From Rhodobiaceae bacterium (GTDB lineage Bacteria > Pseudomonadota > Alphaproteobacteria > Rhizobiales > Tepidamorphaceae), in NCBI GenBank assembly GCA_020637895.1, contig JACKJP010000011.1, positions 1-39,756 on the forward strand: a stretch of 39,756 nucleotides of DNA, given 5' to 3'. The position numbers were made by a program, and so were the translations under genes. Shown here one piece after another: positions 32,768 through 39,756 of this stretch. Every line of letters begins with the position of its first letter. Position 1 is the stretch's first letter. The notes under the pieces were generated by a model. The model did not search any database, was not told where the DNA came from, and saw only the letters and a program-made list of their open reading frames with translations.

Positions 32768-32809
32768 TTCCTGAATTCGTTAATCCGCCTTAACGGATGC
32801 GCAGGTCTG

Positions 32810-33085
32810 CTAGTGCCGATACTGCTGGATGCGGGTCGTTCGCAGGCCGGCAAGGCCATAGCGATCGATCGATGCCTGCCATCCGAGGAATTCCTCCACG
32901 GTCAGCGTATAGCGGTCGCAGGCTTCTTCGAGGCTTAGAAGGCCGCCGCGTACGGCGGCCACGACTTCCGCCTTGCGGCGAATGACCCAGCGCCGCGTAT
33001 TTCCCGGAGGAAGATCGGCAATGGTCAGCGGGCTGCCATCGGGACCGATGACATATTTTACTCTAGGCCGATGAGATTCAGGCAT
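32810..33085 (-). CDS. sciP: CtrA inhibitory protein SciP (DUF1153)
   Basis: This 91-residue helix-turn-helix protein binds CtrA and blocks its recruitment of RNA polymerase at target promoters in Caulobacter. The signature PRVKYVIGPDGSPLT, RRWVIRRKAEVVAAVRGGLL and LSLEEACDRYTLTVEEF is almost family-identical, ending in RTTRIQQYR. ATG 33085 gives the usual N-terminus; a GTG at 33097 would add four residues, and neither has a good ribosome site. It sits between flgD and fliF with its own terminator, and a weak CtrA-type box lies upstream. Confidence 0.92.
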   Translation of the reverse strand: MPESHRPRVKYVIGPDGSPLTIADLPPGNTRRWVIRRKAEVVAAVRGGLLSLEEACDRYTLTVEEFLGWQASIDRYGLAGLRTTRIQQYRH

Positions 33086-33142
33086 CGGGATACTCACTAC
33101 GCAACACTACACAAACAACTCAGCTAACCTAGCTGTGCTGCC

Positions 33143-33157
33143 TTAATTTTTACCTAA
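33143..33157 (-). promoter_or_regulatory. Weak CtrA-type box upstream of sciP
   Basis: TTAA-TTTTTAC-CTAA on the plus strand keeps the seven-base spacing with seven of eight core bases. It is 58 bases before the sciP ATG. sciP is a CtrA target in Caulobacter, which makes the position reasonable. Confidence 0.4.
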
Positions 33158-33266
33158 GAGGAAAGACGGGCTTGTCGGCAAATGCGTTCGATTGCCGAAA
33201 CAGGCAAATTTCAGGCCCTGCGCGGCGCATCATGTGCAGGCCAGATTGCCCTCGATGCCAGAATAT

Positions 33267-33389
33267 CGCGCGCTTGACGGCGCGCACCTTCTAGATGTTG
33301 ACGCGCTTTACAGCGCGCACCTTCTAAATGTTGACGCGCTTTACAGCGCTCACTGTCTAGATGTTGACGCGCTTTACAGCGCTCATGGG
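33267..33389. repeat. 33-bp tandem repeat formed from the 3' end of flgD
   Basis: Units at 33357-33389, 33324-33356 and 33291-33323 are 33 bases long and nearly identical, with a partial fourth at 33267-33290. Read on the minus strand, each full unit carries the last codons of flgD, AVKRVNI plus a stop. The first unit contains the true flgD end; the next two repeat it beyond the stop codon. Each unit contains the small inverted repeat GCGCT-gtaa-AGCGC, so the message would end in a series of short hairpins. Confidence 0.9.
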
Positions 33390-34010
33390 AATCGAGATCC
33401 CGTCGACGATGAGGTAAGGCTCGTCGCCGTCGAAATCGATCGCTTCGACGACACCCGACGTGCTGACAGTGCCATAGACGCTTTTCCCGTCGGCATCGCG
33501 TGCGTCGACGGTTAGCGAATAGGTGCCGGCGGATGCGTCCGAACCATCGAGCGTCGTGCCGTTCCAGACAAAGCTGCCCGTGCCCTGATTGACCGATTTC
33601 GTTTCGCTGTAGACCACAGACCCCGCCGCATTGCGCACGGTAAAGGTCGTGCTCGGCGCGTCGCTGGCGGCCGTATAGGTCCACTTCGCGCTCGTGCCGT
33701 CATAGTGGGAGGCCGATGTCTGGACGTCGATCGACTTGCCGATGAACCCCACCGCTGCGGTAGCAGTCGAGGCAGCCGACAGCTTGACCATGTTCTCCAG
33801 GTTGGCATTCGTCTTGATTGCCTGTTCGACCGAGGAGAACTGGACCAGCTGCTGGGTGAACTCATTGGTGTCCAGCGGGTCCAGCGGGTTCTGATTGCGC
33901 AACTGCGTCGTCAGCAGCTGCAGGAACGTATCGAAATTGTCTGCAATGCCCTGCCGGTCCGTAGCGGCGCTGGAAGATTGCGAGAGACCCGATAGCGCGT
34001 CGAGATACAT
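33357..34010 (-). CDS. flgD: Flagellar hook capping protein FlgD
   Basis: This 217-residue scaffold caps the growing hook. The N-terminal exported segment has FLQLLTTQLRNQNPLDPLD and TQQLVQFSSVEQ, the FlgD hallmark. The C-terminal part has FlgD Ig-like/tudor-like wording, including FVWNGTTLDGSDASAGTYSL and a SGVVEAIDFDG strand. It begins four bases after the fliK stop, so the two are an operon. The last eight codons and stop lie in the first unit of the 33-bp tandem repeat. Confidence 0.92.
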   Translation of the reverse strand: MYLDALSGLSQSSSAATDRQGIADNFDTFLQLLTTQLRNQNPLDPLDTNEFTQQLVQFSSVEQAIKTNANLENMVKLSAASTATAAVGFIGKSIDVQTSASHYDGTSAKWTYTAASDAPSTTFTVRNAAGSVVYSETKSVNQGTGSFVWNGTTLDGSDASAGTYSLTVDARDADGKSVYGTVSTSGVVEAIDFDGDEPYLIVDGISIPMSAVKRVNI

Positions 34011-34014
34011 CGTC

Positions 34015-35421
34015 CTAGACCCTCATGTCCAAACCGCCGCCGGCAGGTGCGATCCGCCAGGCTTCGACGATGGTTTCTTCATCTTCGCTCCAGCTGTCGG
34101 TGCCGTAGGCGGCGGCGGACTGCTGGAAATTCTGAAAATTCGGATTGTCCTGACCATTGCGCTGCATGAAGCCGCCCGGATCGCGCAGCGAAATCTGGAT
34201 TGAGCCGTCGTCCAGCTTCAGTCCTGCATTCTGCAACGCCCGCTCCAGTCCGCGCGGATCGCGCTGGATCGCGTCGTATGTGTCGGGATTGTCGACCTGA
34301 AGGTGGGTGTGAACGCGGCCGTCGCTGGCAAGGTCGAGACGCACGTCGATGCGTCCAAGCTCGGGCGGATCGAGCCGTATCTGGAACCGGCTGTTGCCTG
34401 CATTCGCCTGTCGCGTGATCTCGACGGCGATCATGTTGACCGGCACGGCTGCGGCCGCGCTGCCATAGGGCGTTGCGGCGGAGGTCGACGATGTCGCTGT
34501 TACCGCAGCTACGGGAACTGCGATTGTCTGGCTGCCGCCCTGTTGGCCGTTGGAATCGATCTGCTGAAGCTGAAGCAGGGCCGACTGGCCGTCCGTGCCT
34601 GCCGACCGAACGACGATCTGCGGGGCCGGCTTGATATCGCCATGCTGCTGCGGCCCGGACTGTGTCTTGTCGCCCTTGTCGCCTTCCGCGCCGTTCTTGC
34701 CCGTAACGGCATCGGGAACGCCATCTGTCGCGGCACGCTGTGTCGTCCTGTCGGCGGGCGTGACCTGACCGTCCGCCTTTTGCTTGTCGGTAGCGCCGCC
34801 GGTGTCGCCTTTCGCGGCAAAACGGGCAAGCGCCGCGTCAAGTCCGCCGGCCTGCACCGATATGCCCGCACCATCTTCCGTTTTGGCCGAAGAGCCGGCT
34901 ACCGGTGCCGCGGCGGGGACACCGGTCATGGCCGCCGCAATGGCAGCTTCGGCATCGGCGGCAACGGGAATCACGGTTGGGGAGGTTGGGGTCTCATCCG
35001 CGCTGCCGCCGGCCGAACCGGGGTCCGTGTCGCCGGATTGCTCCGGCGCACGCATATTGATGTTGAGCGCCGCGGCAAGCGCCGCGGCGATTTCGGCGTC
35101 TGAACCGCCTTCCGCGCCATCGGCAATCTCGCCGTCGGTGACGATGTTGCCGTCCTGCCCGTCGAGCAGGGCTTGCAGCGAGACGTCGCCGCCGCTTTCC
35201 AGAAGCGCGCGGGCCTGGTCGAGCAACGAGGCGAGATCGCCCTCGCTCTTTGAGCCGAGAAGCTGCCTTGCCGCATCGGATGTCTCCGGGCCGCTGGCGC
35301 CGGTGAGCTGGAGAAGGGCGGCAAACAAAGACCCGTCGCCACCACCCCTGGCGGCGGACGCGCCGGTCCCGCCGCCGTTAGCGGCGGGCGCCGATGCCTG
35401 GACTGACGGGGCGATTGCCAC
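34015..35421 (-). CDS. fliK: Flagellar hook-length control protein FliK
   Basis: This 468-residue protein measures hook length and switches export specificity. The N-terminal two thirds is low-complexity (Ala, Gly, Asp, Ser, Pro), as expected for the molecular ruler. The C-terminal Flg_hook domain is conserved: FQIRLDPPELGRIDVRLDL, then RVHTHLQVDNPDTYD, LERALQNAGLKLDDGS. The start is a GTG at 35421 with AAGG five bases upstream. It pairs with flgD downstream and diverges from mnmA. Confidence 0.87.
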   Translation of the reverse strand: MAIAPSVQASAPAANGGGTGASAARGGGDGSLFAALLQLTGASGPETSDAARQLLGSKSEGDLASLLDQARALLESGGDVSLQALLDGQDGNIVTDGEIADGAEGGSDAEIAAALAAALNINMRAPEQSGDTDPGSAGGSADETPTSPTVIPVAADAEAAIAAAMTGVPAAAPVAGSSAKTEDGAGISVQAGGLDAALARFAAKGDTGGATDKQKADGQVTPADRTTQRAATDGVPDAVTGKNGAEGDKGDKTQSGPQQHGDIKPAPQIVVRSAGTDGQSALLQLQQIDSNGQQGGSQTIAVPVAAVTATSSTSAATPYGSAAAAVPVNMIAVEITRQANAGNSRFQIRLDPPELGRIDVRLDLASDGRVHTHLQVDNPDTYDAIQRDPRGLERALQNAGLKLDDGSIQISLRDPGGFMQRNGQDNPNFQNFQQSAAAYGTDSWSEDEETIVEAWRIAPAGGGLDMRV

Positions 35422-35660
35422 CTTGACCTTGTGTCCCTATTCGTTGCGGCGCCGGTCGCATGGTGCGGCGGCACACTCGTCCGTGGCTCGCGATGCACAA
35501 GGCATGCCAAAACGGCGTTTGAAGAAAACCCATAAATTTCATTGATTTAGTCAGAGGCGCATCTGCCGATGGGAGCCGAAATGCTTGTCCGTCGGCAATT
35601 TGTGCCGTAAATGCCGGGAGAATTGTGCCGGGTTGCGCACAACTGTTATAAGGTCAGGCG

Positions 35661-36827
35661 ATGGCTGAAACTCTCAATTCACTGGACCTGCCGGGGGCAC
35701 CCGCGGATACGCGCGTCGTCGTTGCGATGTCGGGCGGCGTGGATTCGTCCGTCGTCGCCGGCCTGCTGAAGGCGGAAGGCTACGATGTCGTCGGCGTGAC
35801 GCTGCAACTCTACGATCATGGCGCGGCGGTTCACCGCAAGGGCGCCTGCTGCGCGGGGCAGGATATTCATGACGCGCGCCGTGTCGCGGAGCGTCTCGAC
35901 ATTCCCCACTATGTACTCGACTACGAGAAGCGTTTCCGCGAAACGGTGATCGACGAATTCGCCGACAGCTACATGGCCGGCGAGACCCCGGTTCCCTGCA
36001 TCGCCTGCAACCAGACGATCAAGTTTCACGATCTTCTCGGCACCGCCCGGCAGCTTGGCGCGCAGGCGATGGCGACCGGTCATTACATTGCCTCGCGGCC
36101 GCTCGATGGCGGCGGGCGCGGCCTGTTCCGCGCCGTCGATGCCGATCGCGACCAGAGCTATTTCCTGTTCACGACAACGCCGTCCCAGGCGGAATTCCTG
36201 CGCTTTCCTCTGGGTGCGATGACCAAGGCGGAGGTGCGCCGTCACGCCGCCGCGATGGGTCTTGCGGTTGCCGACAAGCCCGACAGCCAGGATATCTGCT
36301 TTGTGCCGACCGGCCATTACGCGCAGACGATCGAGAAGCTTCGTCCGGAGGCGGGCGAGCCGGGCGAGATCGTTCATCTGGACGGGCGGCGTCTGGGCAC
36401 CCACAAGGGCATCATTCACTACACGATCGGCCAGCGCCGCGGCATCGGTGTCGCGACGGGCGAGCCGCTTTACGTGATCGACCTCGATCCGGTGCGCAGG
36501 ACGGTCATCGTCGGTCCGCGCGACGCCCTCAATACCAGCCGCATTCTGCTGAAGTCGCTCAACTGGATAGGTCAGGACATGCCCTCACTCGGCGATGGCG
36601 AGGCGCTCGATGTTCTCGCACGTGTCCGCTCGACCCGTCCGCCCGCGCCCGCACGGTTGCTGCGCGACGGCGGCGAGGTCATCGTCGAACTCGCCAATGG
36701 CGAGGACGGCATTTCCCCCGGACAAGCCTGCGTCCTCTATGACGGCGACAGGCTGCTCGGCGGCGGTTACATTCGCGAAGCGGTCAACCGCTTCCTGTCC
36801 GAACCGCGCCGCATGGCGGCGGTATAG
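35661..36827 (+). CDS. mnmA: tRNA-specific 2-thiouridylase MnmA
   Basis: This 388-residue enzyme thiolates U34 of tRNAs for Glu, Gln and Lys. The ATP-pyrophosphatase loop is SGGVDSSVV (24-32). The catalytic cysteines are Cys113 (VPCIACN; second cysteine 116) and Cys213 (SQDICFVPTG). TIGQRRGIGV and the C-terminal beta-barrel are standard. Upstream, TTGTGC (35623-35628) and TTATAA (35646-35651), 17 bases apart, resemble a sigma-70 promoter ending only about nine bases before the ATG, which would give a nearly leaderless message. Confidence 0.95.
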   Translation: MAETLNSLDLPGAPADTRVVVAMSGGVDSSVVAGLLKAEGYDVVGVTLQLYDHGAAVHRKGACCAGQDIHDARRVAERLDIPHYVLDYEKRFRETVIDEFADSYMAGETPVPCIACNQTIKFHDLLGTARQLGAQAMATGHYIASRPLDGGGRGLFRAVDADRDQSYFLFTTTPSQAEFLRFPLGAMTKAEVRRHAAAMGLAVADKPDSQDICFVPTGHYAQTIEKLRPEAGEPGEIVHLDGRRLGTHKGIIHYTIGQRRGIGVATGEPLYVIDLDPVRRTVIVGPRDALNTSRILLKSLNWIGQDMPSLGDGEALDVLARVRSTRPPAPARLLRDGGEVIVELANGEDGISPGQACVLYDGDRLLGGGYIREAVNRFLSEPRRMAAV

Positions 36828-36855
36828 GGCCATTGCCAGATCCAAGGAGCGTCCG

Positions 36856-37242
36856 GTGAAACGTCTTTCTTTCCTCGTCCTTGCCATCTTCGCCCTTGGC
36901 TTTACCGGTTCTGCGCATGCACAGGGCGGCTCCGGACCCGCCATCGACGTTGCCGGGAAGTATGATGTGGAAGGCGAGAACTCGGACGGCACCACCTATT
37001 CGGGTACTGCCGAAATCATCATGACCGGCAGGGGCACCTGCACGATCCGCTGGGTCTTCGGCGATGAGAACGCCGAGGGGATCTGCATGGTGCGCGGCCG
37101 GATATTCACCTCGGCCTACTGGCTGAAGGGTGCTGTCGGCCTTGCAAGCTACGACATTCGCGACGATGGATCGATGCACGGGCTGTGGACACTGAGCGAC
37201 GATGACGAGCCCGGCACCGAGACACTGACCCTCAGCAAATAG
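36856..37242 (+). CDS. Small secreted protein, first of a tandem paralogous pair
   Basis: This 128-residue protein has a Sec signal peptide (KRLSFLVLAIFALGF, cleavage after AHA). The mature part is about 105 residues of probable beta sandwich. Conserved with its neighbour are DVAGKYDVEG, TYSGTAEIIMTG, CMVRGRIFTSAY and VGLASYDIRDDGS, plus a shared pair of cysteines. The GTG start has AAGGAG six bases upstream. It lies 29 bases after mnmA. I do not recognise the family; it may be an envelope or fibrinogen-like lipid-binding fold, but that is a guess. Confidence 0.72.
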   Translation: MKRLSFLVLAIFALGFTGSAHAQGGSGPAIDVAGKYDVEGENSDGTTYSGTAEIIMTGRGTCTIRWVFGDENAEGICMVRGRIFTSAYWLKGAVGLASYDIRDDGSMHGLWTLSDDDEPGTETLTLSK

Positions 37243-37315
37243 CTTCCCCCGCACCCGCCGCGTCCTCCTGACGCGATGGCCGGTGCATGATTTTCAGTTT
37301 AGCCGGAGTGATCTC

Positions 37316-37687
37316 ATGAAATATCTGACCGCATTCGTCTTTCTTGCCATGCTCGCGGCGCCTGCGACCGTTGCCCATGCCGAGGACGCGAATGTTGCGG
37401 GCAGCTATCGCGTCGACGGCACCAATTTCGATGGCAGCGCCTATCGCGGTACGGCCGAGATCGTGATGACGGGCAAGAATACCTGCCACATTCACTGGAA
37501 GATCGGCCGCGACGATTTCAACGGCTTCTGCCTTGTACGCGGGCGCATCTTCACTTCCGGCTACCGGGGCGGCAACAGCGTCGGGCTGGTCAGCTACGAC
37601 ATCAAGGAAGACGGCGCCATCAGCGGCATTTGGGCAATCGACGGCAAGACCGGCACCGGCACGGAAACGCTGACGCCGGCGCGCTGA
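37316..37687 (+). CDS. Small secreted protein, second of a tandem paralogous pair
   Basis: This 123-residue protein has a Sec signal peptide (KYLTAFVFLAMLAAP, cleavage after AHA). It aligns along its whole mature length with the preceding protein: NVAGSYRVDG, AYRGTAEIVMTG, CLVRGRIFTSGY and VGLVSYDIKEDGA, with the same two cysteines. CCGGAG lies seven bases before the ATG. The two genes arose by tandem duplication and have diverged to about half identity. Function unknown. Confidence 0.75.
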   Translation: MKYLTAFVFLAMLAAPATVAHAEDANVAGSYRVDGTNFDGSAYRGTAEIVMTGKNTCHIHWKIGRDDFNGFCLVRGRIFTSGYRGGNSVGLVSYDIKEDGAISGIWAIDGKTGTGTETLTPAR

Positions 37688-37700
37688 GCCTTCTTTCGCC

Positions 37701-38588
37701 TCATGCCAGATGCTGGCTGAAGAAGGCGACCGTCCGTTCCCAGGCCAGTTTCGCCGCGGCCTCGTCGTAGCGCGGCGTCGTATCGTTGTGGAAACCGTGA
37801 TTGACGCCGGGATAGATGTGCGCCGCATAGGTCTTCCCGTTCTCCTTCAGCGCGGCTTCATAGGCCGGCCAGCCCTCGTTGATGCGGGTGTCGAGTTCGG
37901 CATAGTGCAGCAATAGCGGCGCCTTGATCTTCGGTACGTCGGCGGCTTTCGGCTGCCGCCCGTAGAAGGGCACCGATGCGCTCAGCTCGCCATAGGCAAC
38001 CGCCAGCGCATTGCAGACGCCGCCACCATAGCAGAAGCCGACCGCGCCGACCTTGCCGGATGAATCCTCTCTTGCGGCAAGGTGTTCGTAGCCGGCAAAG
38101 AAATCGTTCATCAGCTTGACCGGATCGACCTGCTGCTGCAATTCCCGGCCCTTGTCGTCACTGCCGGGATAGCCGCCGACGCTGGTCAGCCCGTCGGGCG
38201 CGAGCGCCATGAATCCGGCCTTCGCCACCCGGCGCGCGACATCCTCGATATAGGGGTTGAGGCCGCGGTTCTCATGCACCACCAGCACCGCGCCGATCTT
38301 GCCAGTCGCGGCGGCGGGGCGCACCAGATAGCCATTCACCTTGCCATTGCCATTGGGCGAGTCATATTCGATGCGGCTTGCCGCTATCTGCGGATCGTCG
38401 GGCTGCACCTGCTGGGCAAGCGCATATTGCGGGCTCAGCATCTTGAGCAGGGCAAGGGCGGTTACGCCGCCGACGGCAAACTTGCCGGCACGGTCGAGAA
38501 ACTCGCGCTTGGAAATGATGCCGTGCGCGTAGAAGTCGTAAAGTTCCAGCAGTTCCCGGTCGAAGTCCCTTGCCGTCATGCGGTTCAT
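37701..38588 (-). CDS. Dienelactone hydrolase family protein
   Basis: This 295-residue alpha/beta hydrolase has the triad Cys186 (VGFCYGGG), Asp233 (ELDTRIN) and His264 (NHGFHND), with Glu106 (VHENRG) in the position that activates the cysteine in dienelactone hydrolases. The roughly 60-residue N-terminal extension contains KREFLDRAGKFAVGG followed by a hydrophobic stretch, suggesting a signal or membrane anchor; it lacks the twin arginine. The ATG has GGAG eight bases upstream. Substrate unknown. It diverges from the flavin monooxygenase gene. Confidence 0.85.
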   Translation of the reverse strand: MNRMTARDFDRELLELYDFYAHGIISKREFLDRAGKFAVGGVTALALLKMLSPQYALAQQVQPDDPQIAASRIEYDSPNGNGKVNGYLVRPAAATGKIGAVLVVHENRGLNPYIEDVARRVAKAGFMALAPDGLTSVGGYPGSDDKGRELQQQVDPVKLMNDFFAGYEHLAAREDSSGKVGAVGFCYGGGVCNALAVAYGELSASVPFYGRQPKAADVPKIKAPLLLHYAELDTRINEGWPAYEAALKENGKTYAAHIYPGVNHGFHNDTTPRYDEAAAKLAWERTVAFFSQHLA

Positions 38589-38647
38589 CAGCGTGTCTCC
38601 GTTGTTGTGGCCGAAGCTTTGACGTGAACGCTAGCACGGGCGCGCGA

Positions 38648-38678
38648 GCCGCCACGTTTACGATTGTGTGATGGCGGC
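38648..38678. promoter_or_regulatory. Inverted repeat in the divergent hydrolase/monooxygenase promoter region
   Basis: GCCGCCA and TGGCGGC are perfect 7-base inverted repeats separated by 17 bases. They lie in the 155-base gap between two divergent genes. It may be an operator or just GC-rich chance symmetry; no regulator gene is nearby. Confidence 0.25.
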
Positions 38679-38743
38679 GGAACGCTTGCTGCGGCCGGTT
38701 CGTTGAGAACGGGAGCAATGCGGACGGGCATCAGGAAATGACG

Positions 38744-39756
38744 ATGGCGCAACCGGAGATACTGATTGTCGGCGCCGGACCTTCCGGCCTTACCGCCGCC
38801 ATCGAACTGGCTCGCCGCGGCTTCAGCCCGCGCATCATCGACCGGGACGCGGGTCCGACGCCGCTCAGCAAGGCGGTCGGCATCGCGCCGCGCAGCCTCC
38901 AGCTTCTTGAACCCTCGGGCGTGACCGAAAAGCTTCTGGAACGCGGCATCCGCATGCGCGCGGTCGAGGCGCATATGGATGGCCAGGTGCTGGCGACGAT
39001 CGATCTTGGCAACATTCCCCACCGCTACGATTTCCTGCTCGCCCTGCCGCAGCACGAGACGGAGACCGTGATGGCAGAGGCTCTTGCCGGTTATGGCATC
39101 GATGTGGAATGGCGCACCGAACTGGTCGCGCTGACGCCGGTGCCCGAGGGCTGGCACGCCATCATTCGCGGCCCGGAGGAGGGCCGGGCACTGAACTATT
39201 CCCACGTGCTGGGTGCCGACGGCATTCATTCGCTGGTGCGCGAGAATGCCGGCATTGCCTTCGACGGATATGTGCACAGGCGCAAGTGGAGCATCGCCGA
39301 TGCGGTGATCCCCGACTGGCCCTATCGCCGCAACGCCGGGCACGCCTTTCTCTCGCGCAGCGGCGATATCGGCTTCGTCATTCCCATCGGCGAGGACAGC
39401 TTCCGTGCCGTTTCCAACACGCCTGATGCCCTTGCCCATGTGCCCGGCGCCTATACCGTCAGCGAGGTTCTGCGGACGGATGTTTTCGACCTGCCGGTGC
39501 GGCAGGCGGCGCGCTACCGGCGCGATGGCATCTTCCTGTGCGGCGATGCCGCGCATGTCCATTCGCCCATCGGCGCGCGCGGCATGAATCTCGGCATTGA
39601 GGATGCGGCCGCCTTCGCGCGGCGGCTGGCGGAAGGCACGCTGGATGGCTACGAGGGGGAGCGTAAACCCGTCGGCGAACGCTGGATCGATCTTTCCGAA
39701 CGCATGCTTCGGGCGGTGGAGAGCGACAGCGCGCTTTTCATCCCCGTGCGCAACCT
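38744..39756 (+). CDS. FAD-dependent aromatic-type monooxygenase (partial, cut by window end)
   Basis: The frame is open to the right edge (337 codons visible, no stop), so the C-terminus is missing. It is a PHBH-type flavoprotein: N-terminal FAD motif ILIVGAGPSGLTAA with GxGxxG, the DG motif VLGADGIHSLVR, and the second FAD motif CGDAAHVHSPIGARGMNLGI. Such enzymes hydroxylate aromatic or related rings with NAD(P)H and oxygen. The ATG at 38744 has AGGA seven bases upstream; an in-frame ATG at 38738 is too close to it. The neighbouring hydrolase could act in the same degradation route, which is inference. Confidence 0.85.
   Translation, partial: MAQPEILIVGAGPSGLTAAIELARRGFSPRIIDRDAGPTPLSKAVGIAPRSLQLLEPSGVTEKLLERGIRMRAVEAHMDGQVLATIDLGNIPHRYDFLLALPQHETETVMAEALAGYGIDVEWRTELVALTPVPEGWHAIIRGPEEGRALNYSHVLGADGIHSLVRENAGIAFDGYVHRRKWSIADAVIPDWPYRRNAGHAFLSRSGDIGFVIPIGEDSFRAVSNTPDALAHVPGAYTVSEVLRTDVFDLPVRQAARYRRDGIFLCGDAAHVHSPIGARGMNLGIEDAAAFARRLAEGTLDGYEGERKPVGERWIDLSERMLRAVESDSALFIPVRN

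Noticed and set aside
32780..32794. CtrA box in TTAATCCGCCTTAAC between sciP and fliF
   Set aside because: The cores are separated by six bases instead of seven, and it overlaps the end region of sciP; the better-spaced match at 32694-32709 was kept.
33267..33389. CRISPR array
   Set aside because: The 33-bp units are directly adjacent with no spacers and no cas genes nearby; they are a tandem duplication of a gene end.

Overview
The window reads as chromosomal DNA of an alphaproteobacterium, most likely a member of the Hyphomicrobiales (Rhizobiales). It is GC-rich with dense, often overlapping genes. It carries the class-specific cell-cycle genes ctrA, chpT and sciP, the flagellar regulator flbD, GANTC (CcrM-type) methylation sites clustered in front of ctrA, and TTAA-N7-TTAAC (CtrA-type) boxes in front of flagellar genes. 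The genus cannot be named from the sequence alone.

Layout. (1) 74-1540: rluD and a small membrane-protein gene start head to head on overlapping start codons, followed by tRNA-Glu(CUC). (2) 1541-6528: a segment that looks inserted. It starts with a 3'-terminal remnant of a VIT1/CCC1-like gene, whose intact relative lies at 6538-7290. It then carries a plus-strand catabolic-type operon: TRAP solute-binding protein without permease genes, two SDR dehydrogenases, a 3-hydroxyisobutyrate-dehydrogenase-like enzyme and a DUF1185 (AA_synth) protein. (3) 6538-13883: a metal-transport pair (VIT-like plus a CDF pump with an unusually long C-terminus), envelope and hypothetical genes (DUF2269, a coiled-coil membrane protein, an EipA/DUF1134-like protein, YHS and DUF3859 proteins) and cysQ. 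(4) 14056-20634: chpT, then cheA-cheW-cheY-cheB-cheR. (5) 20729-26299: ctrA facing away from fliI-fliJ, a GNAT gene, and flhA. (6) 26501-35421: pirin, then the minus-strand flagellar block fliK-flgD, sciP, fliF-fliG-fliH-fliN-flbD. (7) 35661-39756: mnmA, two tandem paralogous secreted small proteins, a dienelactone-hydrolase-like protein, and a flavin monooxygenase cut by the right edge.

How the genes fit together. ChpT passes phosphate from the kinase CckA (not in the window) to CtrA. CtrA activates early flagellar genes and SciP restrains it. FlbD, a sigma-54 activator encoded at the end of the fliF operon, acts on later flagellar genes. The window therefore concentrates the regulators of the swarmer/flagellar programme, part of the flagellar base and export machinery, and a chemotaxis core. 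Features I find most worth checking are the diverged VIT remnant that suggests an insertion, a 33-bp tandem repeat made from the last codons of flgD, the clustered CcrM and CtrA motifs, the CheA with two CheW-like domains and a receiver, and the CDF pump with an apparent triple C-terminal domain. Many long reading frames lying antisense to real genes are GC-bias artefacts and were left out.
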